Shown here: piece after piece, positions 24,852-33,616 of the stretch
Position numbering within the stretch: the first letter of the stretch is position 1
How the letters are laid out: each line of letters begins with the position of its first letter
DNA from: Thioclava pacifica DSM 10166
GTDB taxonomy: Bacteria > Pseudomonadota > Alphaproteobacteria > Rhodobacterales > Rhodobacteraceae
Reading direction: 5' to 3'
NCBI RefSeq assembly: GCF_000714535.1
Contig: NZ_AUND01000041.1
Span: 1-64,000, forward strand
DNA length: 64,000 nt
Notes under the pieces: generated by a model
Told to the model about the DNA's origin: nothing
What the model saw: only the letters and a program-made list of their open reading frames with translations
Databases searched by the model: none
Made by a program: the position numbers and the translations under genes

Positions 24852-26615
24852 TCAATGGGGCGGGCGCAACCCGGCCTTGCGAATACGGCGCAGGATGGTC
24901 GAGCGGTTGACCCCGAAACGCCGCGCCGCGCGCGACATGTTCCACTCGCAGGCCTCCAAAACCTGTTCGAGCGCGCCCCAGGGATCGTCCGAATCGTACG
25001 CGTCCTCCGAGCAGGTGTCAGGCTCGATCGGGCTCGGCAGATCGTGCAGATCGATCACCGCCCCCACACAGAGCGCAGCTGCCACATCGAGCACCTGTTC
25101 GAGTTCACGGATATTGCCGGGCCAGAGGCGGCCCTGCAACTCGGCCCGCGCCGAGGGAGACAGACGAATCTCGTCGGCGGCATGCCGGCGCAGATGCCGC
25201 GTCATCAGCCAGTCGAGATCGCGCCGCATCCGAAGCGGCGGCACGTTCAGAACGCACCCCGCGAGCCGGTGAAACAGCGGCCGCGGACAGACGATGCGCG
25301 CAGGGTCGAGGCAAGTCGTCGCCAGCGTGCGCAGATCGGGGCGGCGATCGAGCAGCCCGCCAAGCGCAATGGCAGTTTGCTCGTTCAACTCCTCGATCCG
25401 GCGCAGGACAAGCGTGGTCGGTCCCGCCGCGTCGAGACAGTCTTGCGCCAGCCGCTCCGGCGTCAGCCCCGCGCATTCGAGGTTGATGAAGCCCTGTGCC
25501 TTGCTGGCCATATGGATCGCGCGGGCGAGCCGCGTCTTGCCGGTGCCGGTCTCGCCGGTGATCAGCAGTGGCACCGTTCCCGGCGCAAGCCTTTCGGCCT
25601 GATCCACGAGCCGCGCCATCTGCGGGTCGCCGCCGGTGAGACCTGCCAGCGGTCCACCGCCCCGCTGCAGGGCATCGCCCCGGCCCGCACGGGTCAGGCG
25701 CGGCGCTTTCGGCGCGATCGCATGGCCGAACAGCGCTCCGCCGTCGCGCATCTCGATCACACGTTCTTCGGTGGGGCGGTCTCGCATCAGATCGGGCAGA
25801 TCATCGACGCTCACGCTCAGCACCTCGTCGATGCGCCGTCCAAGCACCGGGCCAGTATCCGGGAACAAACGGCGCGCGGCCCGCGTATAGCCCAACACAC
25901 GCCCCGCGCCGTCCAGCCGCACCGCGGCTTCGGGATCGACATCGAGGAATTCGGGGCTCGAAGACAGGCGCAGCACCCAGTCGCGCGGGCTCTCGGCCAT
26001 CAGATTGGCCATCTCGACCCGGCGCGCGGCCGTGCTCACCAAGCTCATCGCCAGGTTCTGGCTCGTCTTGGGGGTCGGTGAGCGCAGAAGCGAAATATCG
26101 AGCACCGCAGCGAGCTGTCCGAGACTGTCAAAGATCGGCGCGGCGGTGCAGGACAACACGGTGTGAGCGTTCCCGAAGTGGTCGTCCTGGTGAACAGTGA
26201 CGGGCTCTTGTGTCACGATGCAGGCGCCAACACCGCAGGTGCCTGCGAGTTCCTCGGACCAGTTCGATCCAAGATAGAGCCCCGCGCTGCGCAGATCCTC
26301 GGTAAAGAGATCGTCACCGAAGAAATCGACGCAAACGCCTTTCGCATCGGTCAGCAGCAACACGTAATTCTGCCCGGCGACCTGCCGAAATAACGATTGC
26401 AGACCAGAACGCGCCGCCGCAATCATCCATTCCGCCTGCTTTCGGTGATCGCGCAGTTCGGCCTCTGTCACGATATGGGCCGGGTCCGCGCGCGTCGGGT
26501 CCATCCCGTAAAGCTCGACACAGCGCCGCCATGAAGCCGAGACGAAGCTGTCCCGCCCTGTTTGGCTGCCCTCCAGAACCCGTCCGATCTCTTCGACATG
26601 CCGTGCATCTGTCAT
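24852..26615 (-). CDS. AcoR-like activator with degenerate AAA+ domain
   Basis: A 587-residue regulator: N-terminal GAF sensor of the AcoR type (about 70-175), AAA+ domain with Walker A GETGTGKT (354-361), and a Fis-type helix-turn-helix at the C-terminus (NMSRAARRFGVNRSTILRRIRK). Between Walker A and the Walker B position the sigma-54-contacting GAFTGA loop is missing and the segment is about 25 residues short; Walker B reads LVLRRIEEL instead of LFLDEIG. It should therefore not be a normal sigma-54 activator, but may act on sigma-70 promoters. The start MTDARHVEEIG at 26615 is chosen over an upstream frame extension. Confidence 0.85.
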   Translation of the reverse strand: MTDARHVEEIGRVLEGSQTGRDSFVSASWRRCVELYGMDPTRADPAHIVTEAELRDHRKQAEWMIAAARSGLQSLFRQVAGQNYVLLLTDAKGVCVDFFGDDLFTEDLRSAGLYLGSNWSEELAGTCGVGACIVTQEPVTVHQDDHFGNAHTVLSCTAAPIFDSLGQLAAVLDISLLRSPTPKTSQNLAMSLVSTAARRVEMANLMAESPRDWVLRLSSSPEFLDVDPEAAVRLDGAGRVLGYTRAARRLFPDTGPVLGRRIDEVLSVSVDDLPDLMRDRPTEERVIEMRDGGALFGHAIAPKAPRLTRAGRGDALQRGGGPLAGLTGGDPQMARLVDQAERLAPGTVPLLITGETGTGKTRLARAIHMASKAQGFINLECAGLTPERLAQDCLDAAGPTTLVLRRIEELNEQTAIALGGLLDRRPDLRTLATTCLDPARIVCPRPLFHRLAGCVLNVPPLRMRRDLDWLMTRHLRRHAADEIRLSPSARAELQGRLWPGNIRELEQVLDVAAALCVGAVIDLHDLPSPIEPDTCSEDAYDSDDPWGALEQVLEACEWNMSRAARRFGVNRSTILRRIRKAGLRPPH

Positions 26616-26769
26616 CGCGCGTCGCCTCCCGAAGAGGAGGCTAGCACAGGTGGCGCCCGCGGCCGGAGTGGAAATTGGTCGTAGGAACCGGAGCGACATG
26701 GCTCGCGCCACTCCCAGCCTAAACCGGTCATTCGCATCAAGTGCCAGAAAGGCCCGTCCCCTGTCTGAA

Positions 26770-26922
26770 GTCGACGCTTTCTCAGCTGTCGCGCGCAGCC
26801 GTATCTATCGCAAACCCCGCAACCTGCGTGCCGTTCAGGTCCTGCTCGGGCATGCCAAGACAGTCAGCACCTCCCGCGACCTCGGTGTCGAGCCTGAAGA
26901 CGCACCCGTGATCTCGGCGGCA
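26770..26922 (+). pseudogene. Tyrosine recombinase (phage-type integrase) C-terminal relic
   Basis: Within the 428-nt gap upstream of the AcoR-like gene, one plus-strand frame reads RIYRKPRNLRAVQVLLGHAK followed by TVSTSRDLGVEPEDA, which matches the C-terminal box of site-specific integrases (IYRKTKNLRAVQLLLGH, with the downstream Tyr segment). The catalytic Tyr appears replaced (STSRDLG in place of STVRYLG), and no catalytic N-terminal half is present. It is a dead fragment of a mobile element. The rest of 26616-27043 holds nothing recognisable. Confidence 0.65.
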
Positions 26923-27043
26923 AGGAACAGATGCCCCGGGCCGCGAGCTTCCTGGCGCTCGCTTGATGCGAGTTCGGCGTCACCTCCTCTGAAACTGTGC
27001 AAAGGCGTCTTGCTGCAATTCCAGCGGAGGCTTCAGACCCCTG

Positions 27044-28000
27044 TCAGCCCAGCAGTTCGGCGATATGGGCCGGACCAGTGGGCACGATGCCCGTGGGGTT
27101 GAGCGCCTTGATCGAATAGTAGCCGCGGGTGATGTGATGCATGTTCACCGTCTCCCGGATGCCCGGCAGCCGCAGGATGCGCGCCATATAGGCAGAGAGG
27201 CGTGGGTAGTCCTTGATCTGCCGCCGGTTGGTCTTGAACAGCCCGTAATAGGCGGCGTCGAAGCGGATCAGGGTGACGAAGGCGCGGATATCGGTTTCGG
27301 TGAGCCGGTCGCCGAACAGGAAATCACCCTCCAGCCGCGTCTCGAGCTCGTCGAGCATGTCGAAGACCTCGCCGACGGCCTCGTCATAGGCCCCCTGCGA
27401 GCTTGCGAACCCGGCACGATACACGCCGTTGTTGAGCATGTGGTAGAGCCGCGGGTTGAGGGCGTCGATCTGGTCGGCAAGATCGGCCGGATAGAGCCGA
27501 TGATCCGACGGCACGAGGCCCTCAAAGGCGGTGTCGAACATCCGCACGATGTCGGCGCTTTCATTGTTCACCATGACGTCGCGCTTCATGTCCCACAGAA
27601 CGGGGACGGTGGCGCGACCTGTGTAATGCGGATCGGCGCGGGTATAGATCTCGTGCATGTAGCTGGCGCCGAAGAGCGGGTCCTCATCGGCACCGGGAGC
27701 GCCGCCGAAACGCCAGCCCTCGTCGCTCAACTGCGGGTTCACCACGCTCACCGGGATCATCGCGTCCAGCCCCTTGAGCTTGCGCGCAATCAGCGTCCGG
27801 GAAGCCCAGGGACAGATCAGCGCGACATAGAGCCGGTAACGCCCCGGTTCTGCGGCAAATCCGCCCTCGCCGGTCGGCCCCGGGCGCCCATCCGGGGTGA
27901 TCCAGTTGCGGAACTCTGACACCTGACGAATGAAGCGCCCTTCGGCATCGGCCTTCTGCACCGGTTGCCAGTTACTTTTCCATTTCCCGTCGATCAGCAT
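27044..28000 (-). CDS. yqjG: Glutathionyl-hydroquinone reductase (YqjG/ECM4 family)
   Basis: A 318-residue xi-class glutathione transferase that reduces glutathionyl-hydroquinones to hydroquinones. The catalytic cysteine is in ICPWASR (about residue 63), and the C-terminal helical domain has LTETDIRAFVTLIRFD and the Tyr-rich HHITRGYYSIK ending typical of the family. AGGAGG lies 7 nt before the ATG at 28000; a GTG 3 nt upstream is also possible. Last gene of a minus-strand redox operon, 12 nt after the dioxygenase gene. Confidence 0.9.
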   Translation of the reverse strand: MLIDGKWKSNWQPVQKADAEGRFIRQVSEFRNWITPDGRPGPTGEGGFAAEPGRYRLYVALICPWASRTLIARKLKGLDAMIPVSVVNPQLSDEGWRFGGAPGADEDPLFGASYMHEIYTRADPHYTGRATVPVLWDMKRDVMVNNESADIVRMFDTAFEGLVPSDHRLYPADLADQIDALNPRLYHMLNNGVYRAGFASSQGAYDEAVGEVFDMLDELETRLEGDFLFGDRLTETDIRAFVTLIRFDAAYYGLFKTNRRQIKDYPRLSAYMARILRLPGIRETVNMHHITRGYYSIKALNPTGIVPTGPAHIAELLG

Positions 28001-28012
28001 CACTCTTCCTCC

Positions 28013-28837
28013 TTATGCGCCATGGAACACGAAAGAGCGCATCGAGACGGACCCAAGGTCGATGGTATCGGTCATGAAGGTCAACGCGTCGCGTTCGTCC
28101 GAGGCCCCGGCGATGGTCAGTGCAGGCAGATAGTGGTCCACCGTCGGGTGCGCCATGCGCAAGAGTGCACCCAGCTTTTCGCGGTCGGCCAGCGCGGCGA
28201 AGTCCCTGTTGCTCAGTCGATCGGTGAACAGCCCGTCGAATTCCAGCGCGAAATCCTGCGGCCGGCCGCCCGGCCGCATCGCCCGCAGGTTATGCACCAC
28301 GTTGCCCGACCCGAGGATCAGGACGCCGCGGTCGCGCAGCTCGGCCAGCGCCTGGCCGACCTCGAGCTGCCATTCCAGCCCCTTCGACATGTCGATCGAG
28401 ATCTGGAACACCGGCACATCGGCCTCGGGATAGAGGAAGTTGAGCACGCTCCAGGCACCGTGGTCGAGGCCCCAGCTCTCGTCCTCCGCGGCATGATGGC
28501 TCGCGAGTAGCGTCACCACCTCGCGCGCCAGGTCCGGCGCGCCATGGGCGGGGTAGCTTTGCTGGTAAAGCTGCTGGGGAAAGCCGTAGAAATCGTGGAT
28601 CGTGCGTGGCATCGCCGAAACGTCGACCAGTGTCGTCCCGCGTGTCATCCAATGTGCCGAGACCACCAGGATCGCAGCGGGCCGGGGCAGCGCGCGGCCG
28701 AGATCCGACCAGGCGCGGCTGAAGGAAGTGTCTTCGATCGCGTTCATCGGGCTGCCGTGACCGAGGAAGACGAGCGGCATGCGGGCGCTCGGGCTCAGGC
28801 TGTCGCGCAGGTTTCTGAGGGAATGTGCGAGGCTCAT
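28013..28837 (-). CDS. DODA-type class III extradiol dioxygenase (YgiD-like)
   Basis: A 274-residue LigB-superfamily protein similar to 4,5-DOPA dioxygenase YgiD. Metal-binding histidines are seen in FLGHGSPMN, SAHWMTRG and GLDHGAWSVL, and GSGNVVHN is the conserved late motif. It would ring-cleave catechols. ATG at 28837 is preferred to a 120-nt upstream extension that runs into the spacer hairpin. Cotranscribed with DoxX and YqjG, consistent with quinone/catechol handling. Confidence 0.88.
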   Translation of the reverse strand: MSLAHSLRNLRDSLSPSARMPLVFLGHGSPMNAIEDTSFSRAWSDLGRALPRPAAILVVSAHWMTRGTTLVDVSAMPRTIHDFYGFPQQLYQQSYPAHGAPDLAREVVTLLASHHAAEDESWGLDHGAWSVLNFLYPEADVPVFQISIDMSKGLEWQLEVGQALAELRDRGVLILGSGNVVHNLRAMRPGGRPQDFALEFDGLFTDRLSNRDFAALADREKLGALLRMAHPTVDHYLPALTIAGASDERDALTFMTDTIDLGSVSMRSFVFHGA

Positions 28838-28862
28838 CACGGATACTCCGGAAAAGGGGGAG

Positions 28863-28883
28863 CCGCCCGGTCGGGCCGGGCGG
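28863..28883 (-). other. Intercistronic hairpin between doxX-type and dioxygenase genes
   Basis: CCGCCCGG (28863-28870) pairs with CCGGGCGG (28876-28883) around a 5-nt loop, followed on the minus strand by CTCCCCCTTTT. It may cause partial termination or processing between the two genes. Confidence 0.4.
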
Positions 28884-28901
28884 TCTGCTGTGTCGGAAGG
28901 G

Positions 28902-29324
28902 TCAGGCGAACTGGCCGAAGGTTTTGTCGAGAACCGGAAGCCGCAGCGCGATGGCACCGCGCCCCATCACTGCGATGGTGGTCTGGACCAGCGCCCAGAA
29001 CAGCGGGAATTCCCAGCCGCCGCCGGCGTTCGAGAACGTCCAGCCATTGCCCGCATGGGCCCAGGTGGCACCCAAGAGCACCGCGATCAGCGGCAGCGAC
29101 ACCAGCCGGGTACCGACGCCAAGGATCAGCGCCACACCGCCGCCCAACTCGGCCAGAATGGTCAGGTAGGCGACGATGGCGGGCAGCCCGAGGCTTTCGA
29201 AGAAGCCGACGGTGCCGGGGATGGTGAAGACGAAGACCTTCATCAGGCCATGCGCGATGAACAGGACGCCGCTGGCGATGCGCAGGGCCGAGGCCGCGTA
29301 GTCGGTGTTGCTATACTGGGTCAT
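28902..29324 (-). CDS. DoxX family membrane protein
   Basis: A 140-residue inner-membrane protein with four hydrophobic segments and the DoxX hallmarks RIASGVLFIAHGLMKVF and ELGGGVALILG. E. coli YqjF, a DoxX protein, is encoded next to yqjG, matching the arrangement here. Probably linked to quinone or thiol redox stress. The spacer to the upstream oxidoreductase gene is 24 nt. Confidence 0.9.
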   Translation of the reverse strand: MTQYSNTDYAASALRIASGVLFIAHGLMKVFVFTIPGTVGFFESLGLPAIVAYLTILAELGGGVALILGVGTRLVSLPLIAVLLGATWAHAGNGWTFSNAGGGWEFPLFWALVQTTIAVMGRGAIALRLPVLDKTFGQFA

Positions 29325-29348
29325 GTGATCTCTCCTGTCAGCGGGGTG

Positions 29349-29924
29349 TCACGCAGCCATCAGCTGCGGCGCGATTTCGGTGCCTTTGCCCAGCACGTAG
29401 CCGAACTGGATGTTGAGGAAGCCCAGGGGCTCAAGGTAGCGCGCGTTTTTCAGCGGGCCGGCGTCGACCGGGTCGAGCCCGAGATCGGCGGCGAGGCGCA
29501 GGACCGTTTCCTTGGCCGCCGCGTCATCCGAGGCGACGAAGGTCTGAAGCGGTTTGCCAGCGATCTTCAGGCCGGTCGTGTAGTGCTGGGCGAAGATCGT
29601 GTTGAAGGCCTTCACCACCGAGGCCCCGGGCAGGAGCTTGGCGATTTCCTCGGCGGCCGAGCTGTCATGTCCGACCTGAAGCCCCGAGAAATCCTCGGTG
29701 ACGGGGTTCGACACGTCGACCACCACCTTGCCGGTGAAATCCGCCTGACCGGCGATGTCGCCCGCGGCGCCATAGGGCGTCGCGAGGATCGTCACCTCGG
29801 CCGCACCCACCGCCGCGCCGATGTCGTCCGAACGACCGGCCAGGATGACCTCGTGCCCGGCGCTCCGCAGAACGCCAGCAAGACCGGAACCGATGTTTCC
29901 ATTTCCGATAACTGCAATCTTCAT
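29349..29924 (-). CDS. NADP-binding oxidoreductase (F420:NADP oxidoreductase-like)
   Basis: A 191-residue single Rossmann-fold protein: GNGNIGSGLAG (7-17) binds the dinucleotide and AGRS follows the second strand, as in NADPH-binding F420 reductase-like proteins. VVDVSNPV, VVKAFNT and DAGPLKNARYLEPL are the family landmarks. It likely uses NADPH with an unknown acceptor. First gene of the minus-strand operon with DoxX, dioxygenase and YqjG; the decayed LysR gene lies divergently upstream. Confidence 0.85.
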   Translation of the reverse strand: MKIAVIGNGNIGSGLAGVLRSAGHEVILAGRSDDIGAAVGAAEVTILATPYGAAGDIAGQADFTGKVVVDVSNPVTEDFSGLQVGHDSSAAEEIAKLLPGASVVKAFNTIFAQHYTTGLKIAGKPLQTFVASDDAAAKETVLRLAADLGLDPVDAGPLKNARYLEPLGFLNIQFGYVLGKGTEIAPQLMAA

Positions 29925-30061
29925 GGGTCTTTCCTCTCGCTGGGCGGTCCGTTGCGACCGCCGTCATTGATCTGGAAAGAACTTAGCCGTCGCATACTTT
30001 CCACAAAATGGCGAAGTTGTGGAATGACTAACAACAAATCATTCTCAATAAGGCGCGCCGC

Positions 30062-30184
30062 ATGGATTTCGTCGCCGAACTGAAACGGTGATTTGGCGTG
30101 CCGCTGCTTCGGCGCACCACGCGCACGCTCGGCCGTATCCCGCGGGCGAGAAAATTCTCGCACGGGCCCCCGCCCTCAACAGGC
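30062..30184 (+). pseudogene. LysR-family regulator relic, deleted and frameshifted
   Basis: MDFVAELKR ends at an in-frame TGA (30089-30091). Directly after it, another frame from 30092 gives FGVPLLRRTTRTLGR, and after a further shift PAGEKILARAPALNR. Joined, these match the start and the end of a LysR helix-turn-helix domain (LEARLGVPLLRRTTRTL..., PAGEKIL), with the middle of the domain deleted and the whole effector domain gone. It lies divergent from the redox operon it probably once controlled. Confidence 0.65.
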
Positions 30185-30193
30185 CGCACGCAG

Positions 30194-30436
30194 TCAGACG
30201 CGTGATTTGAGGAACGCCGCTGCAAGGTCGGGCGTGGCGATCTGCGGATAATCAGCTTCGGCGATGGCGACGCCGAAGCGCGCGTTGAGTGCGATCACGA
30301 GATTGAGGATATCCATCGAGTCGAGCTCCAGATCGTCCTGAAGATGGTCCGAACCCGCGATACCGGCCGGGTCGAGATCGGGGGCCACCTTCACGAGCTC
30401 CTCGATATAGGCGCTGCGGATTTCGTCTTCGGTCAT
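30194..30436 (-). CDS. Acyl carrier protein
   Basis: An 80-residue carrier protein with the phosphopantetheine site LELDSMDILN (Ser40) and four-helix ACP pattern. It is not the fatty-acid AcpP of a fab operon; it ends an operon of acyl-CoA synthetase, fused E1 and E2, overlapping E2 by 4 nt. A role in accepting or delivering an acyl group made by these enzymes is inferred. Confidence 0.85.
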   Translation of the reverse strand: MTEDEIRSAYIEELVKVAPDLDPAGIAGSDHLQDDLELDSMDILNLVIALNARFGVAIAEADYPQIATPDLAAAFLKSRV

Positions 30437-31614
30437 AGCTCCTCCGGGATTTGCAGCTTCGCGTCGATCGCGATCAGGAATTTCGAGCCCAGCCGCCCGT
30501 CGCTTACGCGGTGATCGGCCGCGAGGGTCAGCGTCACGGCCTGCGCGGCGACCACTTCGCCGTCGCGCACCAGCGGCTGCGGGCCGGGCGCTCCGGCGGT
30601 GACGATGGCGACCTGCGGCGGCACGATGATCCCGGCCATCGCCTCGACCCCGCTTTCTCCGAGCGCCGAAAACGTCAGGGTGGCCATGCTCATCTCCGAG
30701 CTTTTCAGCCGTCCCGCGCGGGCGCGGGTCGTCAGATCACGCATCGCCTCCATCAGGGCGTGCAGGCTCAGCCGGTCGGCATCGAGGATCGCGGGGGCGA
30801 CAAGCCCGCCGCCCCGAAGTGCTATGGCAAGGCCGAGATGGATCGCCTTGGATGGCGTGAAGCCCTCTTCGCCAAAATGCCCGTTCACCGCCTTTTCCTC
30901 GCGCGCAGCCAGCGCCACGGCCTTCATCAGAAGCGCGCCCATGAGGATACGCTCTTCGGGCGGGCGGGCGGCATTCGCGGCGTTCAGCCAGTCGGTCGCG
31001 GCGCTCAGATCGACCGTGTGGGTGACGTAGTAATGCGGGATCTCGCGTTTGGACCGGGTCATCGCGGCGGCGATCGCCTTGCGCATCTCGGCGAGATAGG
31101 CACCGCGCTCGGGCTTGGCAGAGGGGGGCGCGGCGGGCTTCGCCGCGTCGACATCGGCCAGAACGATCGCGCCGTCCGGACCGCTGCCGGTTAGGCTCTG
31201 CAACGCGATCCCCAGCTCCGCCGCGCGCGCCTTGGCGGCTGGAGAGGCGGCGATCCCTGTCGGGGCGGGTGAAGGTGGCACCGTTGATGGCTCCGTCTTT
31301 GCGACGGGCGCGGTTGCTTCGACATCGGCCCGCGGCGTTTCAGACGGCGGGGCTTCGGGAGCCTCCGTTACCACCTGGCCAGCCGCGCGAATGACCGCGA
31401 GCGGTGCGCCGACAGGCAGGCTCTGGCCGAGCTCCGCGAGCAGTTTCTCGACCACGCCATCCTCGAAAATCTCGATCTCGATCGCGCCTTTCTGGGTCTC
31501 GACCACCGCGACGATATCGCCGTGCTTGACGGGATCGCCCGGTTTCACCAGCCATTCGACGAGCTTACCCGCCTCCATATCCGCGCCGAGCGAGGGCATC
31601 TTGAAGACAGCCAT
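30433..31614 (-). CDS. 2-oxoacid dehydrogenase E2 acyltransferase
   Basis: A 393-residue E2 subunit. The N-terminal lipoyl domain has the lipoylated lysine in ETQKGA (Lys42); a Pro/Ala linker leads to a peripheral-subunit-binding domain (SPAAKARAAELGI, GPDGAIVLADV), then the catalytic domain with DHRVSDG near the C-terminus. It moves an acyl group from E1 to CoA. No E3 gene is in the operon, so a shared dihydrolipoamide dehydrogenase must serve. The E1 gene ends 4 nt upstream; it overlaps the ACP gene by 4 nt. Confidence 0.9.
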   Translation of the reverse strand: MAVFKMPSLGADMEAGKLVEWLVKPGDPVKHGDIVAVVETQKGAIEIEIFEDGVVEKLLAELGQSLPVGAPLAVIRAAGQVVTEAPEAPPSETPRADVEATAPVAKTEPSTVPPSPAPTGIAASPAAKARAAELGIALQSLTGSGPDGAIVLADVDAAKPAAPPSAKPERGAYLAEMRKAIAAAMTRSKREIPHYYVTHTVDLSAATDWLNAANAARPPEERILMGALLMKAVALAAREEKAVNGHFGEEGFTPSKAIHLGLAIALRGGGLVAPAILDADRLSLHALMEAMRDLTTRARAGRLKSSEMSMATLTFSALGESGVEAMAGIIVPPQVAIVTAGAPGPQPLVRDGEVVAAQAVTLTLAADHRVSDGRLGSKFLIAIDAKLQIPEEL

Positions 31615-31618
31615 CGCC

Positions 31619-33616
31619 TCACCCTTTCCCGAGCGCCGCCTTCACAGCGGCGACGATGGCGGGCACCTGCGGAATGGCGGCATCCTCGAGATGTTTGGGA
31701 TAGGGGATCGGCACCTCGGCCGCACACACTCGGCCCACCGGCGCATCGAGATGCCAGAAGGCCTGCTCGCCGATCCGGGCCGCAATCTCGGCCGAGAGCG
31801 AGCCAGACCGCCAGCCCTCATCCACGATCACCGCACGCCGCGTGCGCGCCAGCGAGGCCATGATCGTTGCGTCATCGAGCGGGCGCAGGCAGCGCAGGTC
31901 GATCACCTCCGCCTCGATCCCCTCGCCTGCCAGCGCCTCGGCTGCCTCGAGCGTCTTCCATAGCGAGCCGCCATAGGTAATCAGGCTGATATCCTTGCCC
32001 GCGCGCCGGATCGCGGCTTTGTCGATATCGACCGGCCCGGTATTCGCGGCGATCTGCCCGGTCATGTTGTAGAGCATGACATTCTCGAAGATCAGCACGG
32101 GATCGGGATCTTCCAGCGCGGTCCAGAGCATCCCACGCGCATCCTCCAACGTGGCGGGCGCCAGCACCCGCAGCCCCGGAATATGCGCATACCACCCTTC
32201 GAGCGAATGGGAATGCTGCGCCGCGAGTTGCTTGCCCGCGCCGGTCGCGAGCCGGATCACCACCGGCGCGCCGAACTGCCCGCCCGACATGTGCCGGATC
32301 GTGGCGGCGGTGTTCATGATCTGGTCGAGCGCGAGCAGCGAGAAATTCACCGTCATCACCTCGACGATGGGGCGCATCCCCGCCGCCGCCGCACCGATCC
32401 CGGCCCCGGTGAAGCCGGATTCCGACAGCGGCGTGTCGCGGATACGGTCTTCGCCGAACTCCTCCATCAGCCCTTTCGAGACCGCGTAGCACCCGCCGTA
32501 AGCGCCCACATCCTCGCCCATCAGGAAGACCCGTTCATCGCGGATCATCGCGTCGCGGATGCCCTGTTTGACCGCCTCGCGATAGGTCATCTCGACGGTC
32601 TCGGCGCCGGGTTCGGGCGGCGCGGGCGGCGCGGGGCGGTCCTCGGCCACGACATGGCGGGTGAGCGTCTCGAGCGGCTCCCACGCGCTCGCCTCGGCAT
32701 AGGCCACGGCGGCGGCGATCTCGTCCTCGACACCCGCCTCGATCTGCGCGACCTCTTCGGAATGCATCAGCCCGGTCTCGTATAGCCAGGACTGGAACCG
32801 GACGATCGGCCCCTTCTCGCGCCACGCGGCCACCTCGTCCTTGTCGCGGTAGAGCTGGGCGTCGAACATCGAATGGGCCCGGAAGCGATAGGTCAGACAT
32901 TCGAGGAAATAGGGCTTGCCGGTTTCGCGGATCGCGGCGAGCGCCCGGCGGGTGGCCGCCTCGACCGCGACCACATCCATCCCGTCCACCTGTTCCGTCA
33001 CCGTGCCATAGGCCGCTGCCTTGCGCCTTATGTCGGTCTCGGCCTCGGTCCGCGCCAGGGCCGAGCCCATCGCGTAGCCGTTGTTCTCGCAGACGAACAG
33101 CACCGGCAGCGACCAGAGCTGCGCGAGGTTCATCGACTCGTGGAACTCGCCCTCGGCCATCGCCCCTTCCCCGAAGAAACAGGCGGTGACATTGGGCGCC
33201 CCCATCATCCGGTCGCGCAGGGCGAGCCCCACGGCCAGCGGCAGCCCACCCCCCACGATCGCGTTGCCGCCATAGAAATTCCGCGCGGCGTCGAAGATAT
33301 GCATAGAGCCGCCCCGCCCGCCCGAAGCGCCCGTAGCCTTGCCATACATCTCGGCCATCACGCGCTCCATCGGCACGCCGCGCACCAGCGCATGGCCATG
33401 CTCGCGATAGGTCGCGACGATGCGATCCTCGGGGCCAAGGCGCGGGATCACGCCCGAGGCCACTGCCTCCTCGCCGTCGTAGAGATGCAGAAAGCCCCGG
33501 ATTTTTTCCTGCGTGTAGAGCTCGGCGCATTTATCCTCGAAATGGCGGATACGGATCATCGCCGTGAGCAGTTCGCGGATGTGGTCATGGGTCAGATGCG
33601 GTTTGTCGGCACTCAT
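31619..33616 (-). CDS. Fused alpha-beta E1 of a pyruvate-type dehydrogenase
   Basis: A 665-residue thiamine-diphosphate enzyme. Residues 1-320 match PdhA ([19 protein letters not shown]), and about 340-665 match PdhB ([26 protein letters not shown]). The two subunits are fused through a Pro-rich linker ([10 protein letters not shown]). The cofactor motif reads GEG (149-151) ... NN (178-179) where most E1s have GDG. It oxidatively decarboxylates pyruvate or a related 2-oxoacid. Its ATG overlaps the stop of the upstream synthetase gene by 4 nt. Confidence 0.9.
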   Translation of the reverse strand: MSADKPHLTHDHIRELLTAMIRIRHFEDKCAELYTQEKIRGFLHLYDGEEAVASGVIPRLGPEDRIVATYREHGHALVRGVPMERVMAEMYGKATGASGGRGGSMHIFDAARNFYGGNAIVGGGLPLAVGLALRDRMMGAPNVTACFFGEGAMAEGEFHESMNLAQLWSLPVLFVCENNGYAMGSALARTEAETDIRRKAAAYGTVTEQVDGMDVVAVEAATRRALAAIRETGKPYFLECLTYRFRAHSMFDAQLYRDKDEVAAWREKGPIVRFQSWLYETGLMHSEEVAQIEAGVEDEIAAAVAYAEASAWEPLETLTRHVVAEDRPAPPAPPEPGAETVEMTYREAVKQGIRDAMIRDERVFLMGEDVGAYGGCYAVSKGLMEEFGEDRIRDTPLSESGFTGAGIGAAAAGMRPIVEVMTVNFSLLALDQIMNTAATIRHMSGGQFGAPVVIRLATGAGKQLAAQHSHSLEGWYAHIPGLRVLAPATLEDARGMLWTALEDPDPVLIFENVMLYNMTGQIAANTGPVDIDKAAIRRAGKDISLITYGGSLWKTLEAAEALAGEGIEAEVIDLRCLRPLDDATIMASLARTRRAVIVDEGWRSGSLSAEIAARIGEQAFWHLDAPVGRVCAAEVPIPYPKHLEDAAIPQVPAIVAAVKAALGKG

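Noticed and set aside
23616-26081. 821-codon plus-strand frame antisense to monooxygenase and AcoR-like genes
   Set aside because: Crosses the regulator-monooxygenase boundary and has no recognisable domain; both minus-strand genes carry clear motifs.
30146-30161. GCGAGAA/TTCTCGC dyad considered as terminator of the ACP operon
   Set aside because: The loop would be only 2-4 nt and the sequence lies in the former coding region of the LysR relic; no U-run on the minus strand.
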